DNA of 64,000 nt from contig OX359195.1 of assembly GCA_947172415.1 (NCBI GenBank), positions 8,239,001-8,303,000 of the forward strand. Direction: 5' to 3'. The stretch is from Chondrosia reniformis (Eukaryota; Porifera; Demospongiae; Chondrillida; Chondrillidae). Position 1 is the stretch's first letter, and each line of letters opens with the position of its first letter. The translations under genes and the position numbers were made by a program. Below the pieces are notes generated by a model. The model did no database searches. It saw only the letters and a program-made list of their open reading frames with translations, and was not told the DNA's origin. Shown piece by piece: positions 21,801-34,007 of this stretch.

Positions 21801-24396
21801 GATCCTCTTCTCTCTCTAATGTTCCTGGTCAGTGTTCTACAGGGACACAGACACAAACTAGATCACACTGCAGAGGATATCACCTCCCAGTAGCAAACCT
21901 GAATCTCGGGTGACCTGCCCAAATGGCCTCATCAGGGAAGAACAGAGATCTGGAGGCACCACTTTCAGGGGTAGGATCATGGGGTGGGTCAAGGAAACCA
22001 TGGCAACCAAGACGAGGGAACCCACTGATGGCCAATGGGAAAACATCTGTGTCTTTCAAAATGTGCAGCAATTGTTGTCTCCTAGGAAACAAGCATGTGA
22101 CTAGCATGTGACTAGGGTATCTAATCTTGATTGCTAAATAATAACTTACCGTAACTTCATGTTGGCCTCAACCGCATTAAAGTAGGCTGCACAGAAGCCA
22201 TAGGGCTGTGCTCCAGGAGTACCTAATGAAAACACCTTTACACTTTGAACTTTCAACCTAAACTACTAACTATAATCAAAATAGTGAACAGTTTGTTCAA
22301 AACCATTATTCACAAATGGAAAGGACAGAAAGGGAGGAGTACACAGCTGGAGGATGGTCTCCCCGATGGCCTTTACCACTAAGCTATCCAAATGGAATGA
22401 AAGGGAGACAGATGAGGAGAGGTTGCCCAGTGACCCGCTAAGCTCAAGGTTCACCATTCCTAGCAAGGCTTTGCTAAACACAAACTTGTGTTCAATTTGT
22501 TTCACTAACTCATTGCCCATCATCAACAAACTGCATTTCAAGTATTAGCAACACTGTTTGGCTTCATAACAAAGCTAAGTGTATCTTGGATCAGTGGCCC
22601 GCTTCCTACACTGTGTTATGGTTCAATGAAACGACATCAGTTAATGCTGAATAGCCAAACACCAGGTATCCCCTGTGGGGCGGGGTGGGGGATGATTGAG
22701 TGTTCAAGCCTAAAGTTACTATATATAGTAATACTTTGCAATTCAAAGCGTGCCAAAAAATTAAATTTATTTGCCAGAAACATATTAGCTGAATTTTTGG
22801 ATAAAATTTCACACTATCAACAGTAAACAGATTCAGATAAGAATACCACAATTAGGAGTTATTCAAAACTAATGTATCTATTGAAATGCGATAGCACTCT
22901 ACAGAACAGTGATAACAACAGCCAACTCATATTTAAGAAGAGATTTGCAGACGTTTGCAAATGACTGTCTCAAGTCACTCAAGATACTCACTTCCACAAG
23001 ATACTTCATAAAAAAAGTTGGTAAAGTAAATGTTGTGAATTGCTCACCCTCAATCATGTAGCTGGCGTACTCTGGTCTCCACTTGGTACTGTGATCCCTA
23101 TAGCCAAAACATTCGCACACCAATCTGTAACAACTTATCAGCTGAATACAAACAACGTATCATGCTCAATAAGCCTCAAATAACATATCAAATTAATGGT
23201 GTCTGGGTCAGAGAGCTGGGTCTTCTAGTAATTCTATCTCTGCAGCAAAATATTTACTACTAGTCACTTAAAAATATAATCATTCAACGTTACCTAGCTA
23301 CCTAGCATTAAAAGTATTCAGGCAGGCCACTGGATGAAGTGATGTCTTAAACTGGTTAAACTTACTCCGGATTATCTTTTTCTGGTTTCTGAAGTTCGTC
23401 AAGAATGTCCGGACCACAAAGACTAAGTTTTGCAACCTCCAACTTGCGATCAAGTTTAACCAAAGTGTACTCAATCTATAAGCAGACACGCACCATAGAT
23501 AATCATATTGTATATAGTGCCGTATTGTATGTATACGTACATATATAGTGCCATATTGTATAGTACATGTACTCTACATTTAACTAGACTAAAACACAAT
23601 TTCTGGTGCCTACATTCTTCAACAAACTGGAATGCCTTATTGTAACAAGAATGCCTTAGTGTAACAAGAATGCCTTAGTGTAACAAGAATGCCTTAAGGA
23701 AGATTAAGAACAAAGAATTTAATCAGAAATGTTGTAACCTAGCAACCACAGAGTACTTCCACTTGTTAAGAGATGAACTTTGTAAAAATAACTTGACAAA
23801 GGGAGGAATGTTGTTGTTTTAGCTCAGCAATCCTTCTTCTCCTGTCAGTATATTGAGTTATGAAACACCCACTCGTTGCTATTCTAGAACATGTATGCAG
23901 TAAGGACAAAACTCACCCATTGACCTCACTATCCAAACTGAACTTGAATAAGTACAGAAAATGTTTCGCATGATAAAATGTTACTGCTTATACCACAATA
24001 TGTCAGAGTATAATACTTTGCAGGAACTTGCTCTTACGTATATACATACAACGTACTATGTAAATGTAGTTTGATGAAAAATCATTCTGTGAGGCAATCA
24101 TTTAAAGAGTGACATTTGTAAGATCTAGCAGCTCTAATAAATCTTATGAGAGTAAATACAAAATGTGTTTAATGCATACAGTATACATATGCGTACACAA
24201 TCTATTAATACCACCGCTATAGGATAGTGCTCTATTAATAACTTACTTCATCTCCAAACTTTAATTCATCATTTTTGCGATCTTTCAATCGTTTATAATG
24301 ATTAATAAATTGTTTAATTCCAACTCTTCTGACATGGTCTGCCCACTTCTTCGTCTCCTCCCACGTCAGCGGCTCCCCAATTGACAGCAAACCCAT
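18849..24396 (-). CDS. GCLC: Glutamate-cysteine ligase catalytic subunit
   Basis: Rate-limiting enzyme of glutathione synthesis: ATP-dependent ligation of glutamate and cysteine in the cytosol. Sixteen exons: 24247-24396, 23366-23475, 23048-23097, 22150-22222, 21899-22081, 21778-21836, 21404-21543, 21234-21308, 20526-20642, 20340-20472, 20029-20141, 19870-19962, 19706-19810, 19466-19636, 19136-19253, 18849-19081. All phases agree: 640 aa against 637 in human. Landmarks: [14 protein letters not shown] at the start, [15 protein letters not shown], the glycine-rich [43 protein letters not shown] and RVEFRPTE. Near the end is [11 protein letters not shown]. Introns carry a 19-bp repeat copying the exon 10 donor, a 0.5-kb purine tract and a hairpin. 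No modifier subunit gene lies in the window. Confidence 0.96.
20222..20350. repeat. 19-bp repeat that duplicates the GCLC exon 10 splice donor
   Basis: On the minus strand the exon 10 end and donor (GAGAGATTCTG|GTAGGTCT) recur downstream in a 19-bp tandem array. There are eight copies of the donor core CTGGTAGG, six of them in full units. The first copy is the real exon-intron junction at 20340/20339; the rest lie in the intron. Confidence 0.9.
20663..21180. repeat. Polypurine/polypyrimidine tract in GCLC intron 8
   Basis: About 515 bp are almost purely G/A on the plus strand, built from variants of GGGAGAGA and GGGAGAAGAGGAGAA, with only rare C or T. In the GCLC transcript this reads as a continuous pyrimidine tract just upstream of the acceptor at 20643. 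Long open frames on both strands here are low-complexity artefacts. Confidence 0.95.
21574..21686. ncRNA. Hairpin-forming sequence in GCLC intron 6 (candidate miRNA-like precursor)
   Basis: Arms at about 21574-21623 and 21639-21686 are imperfect reverse complements around a loop of about 14 nt. Both ends pair well: 14 matches at the base (GCTGTTTCATCTTT) and 14 at the tip (GTTTAGTAAATCTT), with bulges and mismatches between. It sits inside the intron 21544-21777. The fold resembles a long pre-miRNA or a short foldback element. Sequence alone cannot tell these apart or fix the strand. Confidence 0.4.
23633..23700. repeat. 19-bp repeat in GCLC intron 1
   Basis: Three to four copies of GTAACAAGAATGCCTTAGT, inside the intron between exons 1 and 2. 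Confidence 0.8.
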
Positions 24397-24967
24397 TTTT
24401 ACACTTTCCTACACATAGGTACAATATAAATACAATGTTGTTCTACATATATATATATCAATACAAAGTTACACAATTGTGTATGAAGCTCTGTAAACAA
24501 CTGCTTCTGCACATCCCTATCAAGTGTAGGCAGCTTTTAAATAAAAATACTTTTAGTGTTTTCTTGAGTGAGTGATTGTTTTTCTCATACCTTTGAAATT
24601 CCACAAACCAAAATGTGGCATTCTTTGGAATGTTTGGAATGTGAAGGATGTGGTTAGTGTGGAAATGAATAAAAAGTTATCTATAAACTTGGAAAGTGAT
24701 GACACTTCAAAGACACTTATAGTTACCTGATCATTCAATGTATTACACATCAAATGCAGATAATACAATTAAACAGATTCTAATTTTCATCTTAAGAAGC
24801 TAACCACTCCATTCAAATCCAATAAAATGTCTTCATAAAAACACTTAAACAACAATTGTTCAACTACAAAGTAGCTATAATAATAATATGCTCCCGTAAC
24901 TCCCACTGAAGAACCTACTCCCTCAGTCTGGAGTTTAATGACGTCAATATGCTAGATCGTAGTCTAC
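24397..24967. other. Spacer between GCLC start and ankyrin gene A
   Basis: AT-rich, with no gene recognised. It should hold the divergent promoters of GCLC and ankyrin gene A. Confidence 0.5.
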
Positions 24968-24975
24968 TATATAAG
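24968..24975 (+). promoter_or_regulatory. TATA box of ankyrin gene A
   Basis: TATATAAG lies 55 bp before the preferred start at 25030. Equivalent TATA words precede all four family members at 49-74 bp, which supports both the promoter and the choice of start. Confidence 0.6.
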
Positions 24976-25029
24976 AATACTTCTACAGTCTGGATTCGCA
25001 AACAGCAAGTAAATATTGGGGAAGACGAG

Positions 25030-25995
25030 ATGATTTCAGAGCAAAGCTTTCCATTACAACTCAATCGTATTCCTAATGGTCGCCGGGCCTCAGATATCCT
25101 CAGTGACACCTTGAGGACCTTTGCTGCTAGAGCAGAGAAGAAGAGAAGAAGCAAGAAGAGAGTCAGGTTTGCTCCCAATGTTATTCTTCAGCAAGTTGTG
25201 TCAGATGGGAACCTGGAGGAGCTGATGGATTTGAGGGAGAAGCATGGAAGTGACATTCTCAACAGTTCTGACACTCACGGTACTCCTCTCATAGTCAGAG
25301 CAGTGGTGGAAGATCAGTTTAAGATTCTCAAGTATTTTGTCAGCCAGGGAGCTAATCTTCAGCTAGCTGATGAAGAAGGATGGACAGCTCTACATCATGC
25401 TGCTGATGTCAATGATCTCAAGATGGTTGCACTTTTGCTGAATGAAGACACAAGACTGACTAATATCAAGAACTTTGGAGGCCTCAGACCAATTGATTTG
25501 GCTCTAACACCAGAAATGATAAACTATTTAACCTATGCAAACCTTCAAAGCTTCAACCTTGAACTGCAAAGCTACCAGAGCTCGCTCAAGGACGAGACCA
25601 AATTGTCCAAAGGAAAACATTTCAGCAGTTGCCAAAGCAGCTCCGAGAGCTCACTGATTCAGTGGATCGTCTGCCACAGAGGAAGGAAGAGCATTCTAGC
25701 TGCAATCAAAAGGATTGAGGAACAAAAAGGAGTCAATCTACTGCATCTTGCTGCAGAGAAGAGCTTTGTGCGTTTAGCTTGGCTGCTCCTTCAAAATAAG
25801 CTGAAAGGTGTCAATGAATTAGACAGCACAAATTCAACACCTCTCCATGTTGCTGCGTCACAAATGAATGTTGAGGTGATTGTCTTACTGAAAGACTTTG
25901 AAGCTTCATTAAAGGCTGTGAATGCAAGAGGATTCTTACCAGAACAATGTACTAATGACACATTCACTATAAACGTTCTCTATCACCATCTTTAA
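25030..25995 (+). CDS. Ankyrin PP1-targeting-like protein, paralogue A
   Basis: Intronless, 321 aa from 25030; an in-frame ATG at 24949 lies upstream of the TATA box, so 25030 is preferred. Order: RRASDILSDTLR (residues 18-29; RRAS is a protein kinase A consensus), basic run, RVRF (44-47, an RVxF PP1 docking form), then ankyrin repeats such as DEEGWTALHHAADVNDLKMV. Next comes a linker of about 60 residues and a second ankyrin block (VNLLHLAAEKSF, NSTPLHVAASQMNVEVIVLL). This matches MYPT/PPP1R12 and PPP1R27 layout: docking motif directly before the repeats. A role in directing PP1 is inferred, not shown. Near-identical to paralogue B outside the linker and ends. Confidence 0.8.
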   Translation: MISEQSFPLQLNRIPNGRRASDILSDTLRTFAARAEKKRRSKKRVRFAPNVILQQVVSDGNLEELMDLREKHGSDILNSSDTHGTPLIVRAVVEDQFKILKYFVSQGANLQLADEEGWTALHHAADVNDLKMVALLLNEDTRLTNIKNFGGLRPIDLALTPEMINYLTYANLQSFNLELQSYQSSLKDETKLSKGKHFSSCQSSSESSLIQWIVCHRGRKSILAAIKRIEEQKGVNLLHLAAEKSFVRLAWLLLQNKLKGVNELDSTNSTPLHVAASQMNVEVIVLLKDFEASLKAVNARGFLPEQCTNDTFTINVLYHHL

Positions 25996-26783
25996 CTAAA
26001 ACTGCAATTTGTGTGTGTTGTAAAAAGAAAACTTCAAAAAAATTATTTATATTATTTTAATTGTCGACAACTCCAATCCAAATCAGGCCCTTTAATTACG
26101 CAATTATTGGTCCAGAAAAGGGACACTTCTACTATAATACTCGGCCGTATGCTGGCGCCTAGTAACTCATTTAAAAGACAAGACTATCTAGCAGAGGAGG
26201 TTCGCGAGATACACACGCAAGTAAACCTTAGTAGCAACCAAAGGGAGTATGTCGCCACATGATCCTACGCATGAGTTCAGCTCCTTATTAAGTTAAGTAA
26301 CGTACGATAATATATCGCTAGACGCATCGATCATAACAACTCGTAATATACTAAAGTCGTTCATTTTCGCGTAAGCTACAGATCTCAAATCCTTACGTGT
26401 CACAATATCCGATGATGGAGCTGTTTCTGAATACATAACCCATCGATGGAGCTAATAGGATAAGTAGCATTGATGATGATGATTCGTGGAGCGCTTACCT
26501 GATAGTCATTCAAATAAAGAAAAACACTTGCTTCTTGAAGCTAAATAGCTTGCTGGGAAGTAAAGACGTTTTGCAAAATAATGGCTTCGACTATCTAAGC
26601 TATCATACGTCACGAATCATGCACTCGTAAAACTAGATGCCATTTATTTTCTAATCCTAATTCATTAACCACAAGTGTTATTATGAAAATATCATCATCG
26701 ATCAAGTATTCGATTACGAGACAATAATTTAATCAGGAACAAAATACATTATTTTAAAAAAGTAACGGCAAGTTAAGAATTAC
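25996..26783. other. Spacer between convergent ankyrin genes A and B
   Basis: 788 bp between the two stop codons. No gene is seen. The A and B homology stops near the stop codons and does not extend into this spacer. Confidence 0.6.
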
Positions 26784-27752
26784 TTATTGTTCACTGAATC
26801 GCAAAACATTTAAAGTGAATGTGTCATTAGTACATTGTTCGGGTAAGAATCCTCTTGCATTCACAGCCTTTAATGAAGCTTCAAAGTCTTTCAGTAAGAC
26901 GATCACCTCAACATTCATTTGTGACGCAGCAACATGGAGAGGTGTTGAATTTGTGCTGTCTATTTCATTGACACCTTTCAGCTTATTTTGAAGGAGCAGC
27001 CAAGCTAAACGCACAAAGCTCTTCTCTGCAGCAAGATGCAGTAGATTGACTCCTTTTTGTTCCTCAATCCTTTTGATTTGATCAAGAATTAGCTTTCTAC
27101 CCTTATGTGAGGCAATTGTTACAATAATTTCACATTCCTCCTCAGAGTCACAGCTGGTAAACTGACAAGACATGCTCCTTGGACTGGAATCAGTGGGCTT
27201 TTGGGACACTTGAAGCTCCTTAAGTTCCATGTTGAAGCTGAGAAGATTGGCATACATCAAAATGGAAATCATTTCAGGTGTTAGAGCCAAATCGATTGGT
27301 CTGAGACCTTCAAAGTTCTTGATATTAGTCAGTCTGGTGTCTTCATTCAGCAAAAGTGCAACCATCTTGAGATCATTGACATCAGCAGCATGATGTAGAG
27401 CTGTCCATCCTTCTTCATCAGCTAGCTGAAGATTAGCTCCCTGGCTGACAAAGTACTTGAGAATCTTAAACTGATCTTCCACCACTGCTCTGACTATGAG
27501 AGGAGTACCGTGAGTGTCAGAACTGTTGAGAATGTCACTTCCGTGCTTCTCCCTCAAGTCCATCAGCTCCTCCAGGTTCCCATCTGACACAACTTGCTGA
27601 AGAATAACATTGGGAGCAAACCTGACTCTCTTCTTGCTTCTTCTCTTCTTCTCTGCTCTAGCAGCAAAGGTCCTCAAGGTGTCACTGAGGATATCTGAGG
27701 CCCGGCGACCACTTCTTGAGAAATTGATTAAAGGTGCTACTTCAGTAGACAT
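26784..27752 (-). CDS. Ankyrin PP1-targeting-like protein, paralogue B
   Basis: Intronless, 322 aa, start MSTEVAPLINFSRSGRRASD. RRASD at residues 16-20 and RVRF at 42-45 precede the first ankyrin block, as in paralogue A. From GRRASD to about residue 160, and again from IKRIEEQKGV to near the end, it is almost identical to A. The N-terminal 14 residues, the linker (here with acidic DSEEECEII) and the last few residues differ. It faces A tail to tail. No frameshift or stop breaks the frame, so it appears functional. TATA box at 27801-27812. Confidence 0.82.
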   Translation of the reverse strand: MSTEVAPLINFSRSGRRASDILSDTLRTFAARAEKKRRSKKRVRFAPNVILQQVVSDGNLEELMDLREKHGSDILNSSDTHGTPLIVRAVVEDQFKILKYFVSQGANLQLADEEGWTALHHAADVNDLKMVALLLNEDTRLTNIKNFEGLRPIDLALTPEMISILMYANLLSFNMELKELQVSQKPTDSSPRSMSCQFTSCDSEEECEIIVTIASHKGRKLILDQIKRIEEQKGVNLLHLAAEKSFVRLAWLLLQNKLKGVNEIDSTNSTPLHVAASQMNVEVIVLLKDFEASLKAVNARGFLPEQCTNDTFTLNVLRFSEQ

Positions 27753-27800
27753 TTTGTAAACGGATTAGTAATGCTTTACTGTCTGACTTTAGTGCCTGTT

Positions 27801-27812
27801 CCTTTTATATCC
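27801..27812 (-). promoter_or_regulatory. TATA box of ankyrin gene B
   Basis: On the minus strand GGATATAAAAGG, 49 bp before the start codon. This is the best consensus TATA of the family. Confidence 0.65.
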
Positions 27813-30611
27813 TCTGCTAGATACGTGGGAAGTACTGATGACATCATAGCAGGAAATGTATAACAATGACATCATCACCATGGTAACCTGTACATAGAAG
27901 GAGAATCTTGTGATATGTATTTCCTCCAGTGTAAACAAATACACAGTTGGAACAACAAGGCATATATACCTACGTACATGATGCCTCCCAAAGAAGCTTC
28001 TAGAACTATTGATGTGTCCCTAGGTGAACCCTTACCTGACCAGTCATGCCTAGTAATCACATTTATTATCTTAATAATGACAGGGTTCATTATGAGGTAG
28101 TCAAATTAAAACAAAACACAATCTTATTACAGAGTATCAATGGACGTGACAGAAATGAATTTCATGTAGGGATTTTTTCATAAATGAAAAGACTAATGTT
28201 CACCAATGAACACACATCAATAGTAGTTGAAATAATTTGAACTTCTTGACCTCTTCCTAATAACAACAATAAAGCCGCAACATGAAACATGTGGATAAAA
28301 CCAGTAACTACTGGAAATGAATATTTCACAAGCTCTTATTACACATGCTATTAATTGAATATACTATACTCTAAGTTCCCATTGCCCAGGGAGGCCATAC
28401 AGCCCTTAACACATTATGTAATAGCTGTAGCTAGGCAGCCTAGTTGCATATGTGAACCATTCTATTTAGTAGCCACAATAATACAGTACATATATGTATA
28501 TACCTATAGGTACATAGGGTATAGTATTACAGTACAGTGTTAAGAGATGTGAAGTGAGAATCCTTTCAAAAGCATATACCAAAAGAAAATTATTTCATAT
28601 CTCTTAAGCTACCTACAACTTTAATTAATTTTAAAGATTAGTAATCATTTAAAATGTTCTCAGATTGTTTTAAAATTGTGGTAGTAATAATTTAATTTAA
28701 TTTCACAACCAGACTGTCATGACCTAATGAGATGATATTGATACTGATATATTCTCTTTGTAATGTTTTGCTTACACTGATCTACTCGTATTACTTGCCC
28801 AAAACAGTCTTACCTTCCATAAGCATCATTCAAAGAGTTATACAAAGCTGGTGCTATAAAGCCATATTCAGAGGCTATATCTTTATACAATTTGGTATGT
28901 GTGTTATTAAAGTTATATCAATGACATCAATTGTGTGAAAAGGTATATTGTCAGTCCCTAGCAATCCCTTGATTTAATGTCAACATTGTGTTTTGATTGA
29001 AATGTACTTTTAAGGTACTCTATCTTGTTATTCATATATCTCAACCATTCAACACATCAAAGGGGGCAATTTAATACTTAGTGCTCTAAATTGGCAGGTC
29101 ACCAGAAGTAGCAGGGGGAGACATATCATTCTGATTATTAGGTAGACACTATTTCAAATATGTATCTATGTCTATATGTAGAGCTTCCTTCACTATAAAC
29201 ATGTCTCCTCTGGAGAAGCCTTAGTCCACATGGAGCACAGCTAATTAGCACATTTACTAATATGATGTGTATGATGCAGGCTTGAAATACATATCTCATT
29301 CACATACCTTTTATGTGTGATAGCAGAAGTGCACAGGAAGAGTGACTAGAGACTTCAAACAATTAGTATTGCATCATCAGAAGCTCTATATGTAATGTCC
29401 TATGATATATCTTATCAGAAATTCAAAATTGTACCTTTCTAGTCCTCTATTATGCAGTTCAGGGTACAAGATAATATTTTTGTTTACTATATACGTATGC
29501 TTTATAGTACTTGTAACTTGCACTGTCATATAGCATAATATTTGCACATGAAGAGTTTCTTCTGATGCAATAGTTAAGGTTGACTTGGCTGGTACAATTT
29601 GGTATACTTACCTCTCCTCTGTTGTCATGGAAACACTACATCTCTGCTGTTGTATATATATACATCACTGCTATGATAGGTTGCTACATTCCTTGCATAT
29701 ACATACGTATGCATTTAAATGCCCACCTTCCAAATAAGCTTATTTCCTACATGTATGTACTTTCACTGTATGTACATGTATGCGGGTGATTAATCATATG
29801 GTATTTCTTAATATAGTCAATATCAGTGACATAAAAGGCCTTCCCTCAAGTGTTTGATAACCCCAAACTCCTCACATGGAAGCAACTACCTTCAGCTACG
29901 CAAACATTAGATGCCAATGGTTGGAAATGAGGATACAAGCCCTGCCTCTGTGTACACTAGTGGTAATGATCACAAAATGAAACTCCTTATAATAAATTAA
30001 TTTTGACAGAGAGTCTGTGTAGCTGACTGTCACTTATCATATGAACACACTGGTTTATGTTAGCTACACTTGAGAGTGACCTTCAACACTTTGATACCTA
30101 AATGTAGCAACTACTACATAAATGGAAATGTATTTAATTGATATCATATGTACTGTATTGATATGAATGTTCATATTACTGAAGAAAGATAATTAAATAC
30201 ACAAGTTTGCATTAAATATAAATATTATAGAAATAGATTAATAGACTTAACAATGTAACTCCATCTTTTTACATAAAAATATATAATGGAAATATTGTAT
30301 TTTATGATGCATTATGAAGCTGTGAAAGGTCTATTCTGTTTACATGTAATATCAAGCAGATATCACATGAATATAGATGAACTCAACATGAACTATGCAC
30401 TAAATCTGTTGAAATATATTTCATAACACTAGTAAACAGTATACGTATATATACAATAATAATATTGCAAAATTTTATCTTTACTACCCTTGTTGGTCAT
30501 GTACGTAATTTCTGTTACTTTGCAGGAATACAAATTTTACAAAAGATATATCTCAACCTGACATTAAGAGACATTAAGAGAACAGCAAGACCTGTACAAT
30601 ATCAAATCATA

Positions 30612-30664
30612 GTATAGAATAGTATAGTATAGTATAGTATAGTATAGTATAGTATAGTATAGTA
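30612..30664. repeat. (TATAG)n microsatellite
   Basis: About ten units of a 5-bp TATAG repeat. Confidence 0.9.
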
Positions 30665-31887
30665 CGTATATGTACCTATCTTTTGGCATACTCAGGATAG
30701 CTGACAATCTGTGTAGTACAAGGAGCAATTACACAGTCATCAAACATGGAGTACAAACGAGAGGTAGTACTTACAAGGTCAGGCATTATGTCATTTGTTA
30801 CTCAAGTTCTTTGATGTATATGCTAATCATTTAATCAGTAGGACATAATGTTGATGAGGACTATGTCTTTTATATATTAAATGATACATTATGCAGACAC
30901 ACAGAGGAAGTACATCCTCCACTAAAACAATGTTGTCATAGCTCAACCCAATTCAGTTTGTAACATGTAATTCTTTGGCCTTATCAATTAGTACTCTACA
31001 GAGAGAGAGAGAGAGAGTGACCTTCAAAGCAGCAATCTACTTTACATTGATGAATTACATGTATGCTATATACGTAGATACGTATATACAACCTAACTTG
31101 TTCTAATAGGGAGTGATCTTTGAGTATGGACTAGTTGTTGAAATGTGGTCCCTCGGACTTGTCACTGATAGATTAGAGACGTAGTGTAGCACTGCAGATA
31201 AAGAGTTAAGAGTCTGTAATATATAAACTACATTTTATATGAGTACACTTAGTATACAATAGTCTCATCAACAGTGTGGACTGAATGAATACAGTATGTA
31301 GGTCACCAAATGACAAAGCATTCCTAGTCATCAAACGGTCATCAGGAAGAGGAAATATTTCCCACTTACTGGAAGTTCAAAGATTAAGCTTTGTCGATCT
31401 GTTTGTGTTTCATAATTGACTGAATAGCTGAACCATCACTTTCAAAGGACAGAATATCGTAATTATTATCACATTACTTTGGAATGGGCCAATGTCACAG
31501 GTTAACGTAAATCATAAAGTTGAAATATCTTTACTTACAACATCTCTATCATTAAATGACATGTATGAATAGAAATATCTCAATATACACATATGTATGT
31601 ACTGTGAAAGTTTTATGATCATGAATATTTATCTCTAAAAGTGGCCACTACAATCAAAATTTACACTACATTTTCATGCTAAATCCTAATCATCTGGTAA
31701 GACCCATCTAATGCAGTATATAGATGCAATACAGGTCTTATATAGAGGTGACCCAGTTATAAAGCTTCCACTAGGGCATTGTAGAAAATCCTTTAAGATC
31801 ATGTACATATATGTAACTGTATCTAATTGGCTTCTAATGTTTTTACTGTATATAGCAATGCAGCAACACTATACATTTCTATATATA

Positions 31888-32170
31888 GGTTATTACTGCT
31901 ACTGTACATTACTATAGGTTATTACTGCTATACATTAGTACTGTACATTACTATAGGTTATTACTGCTATACATTAGTACTGTACATTACTATAGGTTAT
32001 TACTGCTATACATTAGTACTGTACATTACTATAGGTTATTACTGTTATACATTAGTACTGTACATTACTATAGGTTATTACTGCTATATATAATTACTGT
32101 ACATTACTATAGGTTATTACTGCTATACATTATTACTGTACATTACTATAGGTTATTACTGTACATTACT
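31888..32170. repeat. 39-bp minisatellite
   Basis: About seven copies of a 39-bp unit beginning CTATAGGTTATTACTGCTAT and ending GTACATTA; the last copies are shortened. The open frame crossing it is an artefact. Confidence 0.9.
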
Positions 32171-32567
32171 AAAAGAGCCTATACGTACAACAATCTACTT
32201 AAGACACCATTTTCCTAAAGACATGCTTATGTTTCCCTAGTTACAGGAAATGGTGATTTATAATTATACATTTGGGATATCATTTACATTTCTGTATCAT
32301 CAAGTCCGATATGTATGCTTACTTTTAAAACATGCATGGCAATAATATTTGAATTTTAGTTGCAATATTATATATGAATCATTGGATATTGGATTAACCT
32401 TATAATTAGGTTTTGATTGGACTACCTAGATTCCAGCCAATAGCATCTCCAATTGTAACAGTGACCATGCTGTATGAATAAGTTGACAAATTTATATTAA
32501 TTTTATTGAAACTACTTTGAACTGATGTACTAGACAAATATTATCCTCTGACTTTGATAAGATGCTC

Positions 32568-32890
32568 AGATCAGATCTGATTGGTACATTAAGGCAGTTG
32601 CAACAGTGCTTTCAAGTGGCATATGGCTCGTGTAACTGTGCTACAAATGAGTAGGTTGTATATTACACACATCTTGTTGGAAAAAATGATTTTTATTATA
32701 GGAAATGTTTTGTATAGACAAATTATAAATTTATACATTATGGAGATTAATCAATTAAATAACAAGTAACTTTACTTTATGCATGCTTAACAACACTCAA
32801 CTTTAACCCACTCAACTATATGCACAAAGTAACTATGCAGGTGGTAGAATACTGCATATTCTCCAATTAGTGCCCACTCACCAGGTGTGG
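32568..32890. repeat. Dispersed repeat, copy 1
   Basis: About 320 bp beginning GATCAGATCTGATTGGTACA and running to TAGTGCCCACTCA. It is closely similar to 34008-34423 in the same orientation. No coding capacity or terminal inverted repeats are obvious beyond the palindrome AGATCAGATCTGAT at the left end. Confidence 0.8.
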
Positions 32891-34007
32891 TCTCACATAT
32901 ATACATTATTGCATAACTACAGAGTACCATTAAATGTTCATGTAACCTGCCCCCATTCCATCTCTCTGTACTTTGATGAGTTTAAATTGTTCAATCCTTC
33001 ATTTTAATGTCACAATTATGTTGTTATGTACTGTCAAATTCCTCAGCAATTGACACGGATTTACCTGTGAAGCATACTTCTCATTTAAACATTTCAAAGA
33101 CTTTTATTTAAACCTTTCAATATGTAGACAGTAATAATACCACAACATATCAGGATTGCATGACATTTACACGGACAGGTCTATATTTCCATTTTGAAAG
33201 TATATACGTATATCTTACATTCATATATGCAATGTCTCTATGAATACAGAAATACATATCAAGCGTACCAGAGGATCATATATACCTTATATCTCAAGTC
33301 TTCATATATCATCTTGACTTGCAGCAGAAGCACACACCCTCCAATACAGTACATATACGTACAAGTATGAGAGGAATGTCACACAAACATGTAAACACGT
33401 CCTCTTGTATGGACAAGATAAGCAGGATAAGAAATGGATATGACGAAGGAAAGTAACTGATTGATATTACATAATACTGAGATACTGGTCCAGGCCCACC
33501 TGTACTGCAGACACACCCACATATATCCGCTTCTCTCATGGTTTGTGCCCAGCAGTGTACACATGACCTTCTGAGCAGGACTAGTGTAAGCTTGGAAGCT
33601 ATATATCAGTAGCATTATTAGTATAATCATGTAGAGCTATGACTTGTGATTTGGGGGACCATCAGATGATCTGGACAAGTGCTAATGCATATACAGTTGT
33701 GTCACAATTGATAAATAGGTTCAGGATGGAGGAAGTACTTGACATGACATTGTATTGCAGAGCTTTGATGTTAATATTTGACAATAAACTGATACACCAG
33801 CTTACAGTTTAATTAAACCTTATTCTACCTAATCTAAATATTTTGACCTTAAACATCATTTGAAGATTGTGTGATCATATTATTTGAGCAGCAAGTTAAT
33901 GTTAATTTTATTAAATAATAAAAAACATTCTTTTGAGCTAATGTTAGTACATTAGTGTTACCTGCTGATGTAGGTTTGCTATTAATTATATCATTTTATT
34001 ACCCGTT

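Noticed and set aside
24949..25029. Upstream ATG extending ankyrin paralogue A by 27 residues
   Set aside because: It lies before the TATA box, and paralogues B and C start about 11-15 residues before the RRxS motif, matching 25030.
31827..32093. 88-codon Tyr/Ile/Leu-rich frame
   Set aside because: Product of the 39-bp repeat, whose length is a multiple of three.
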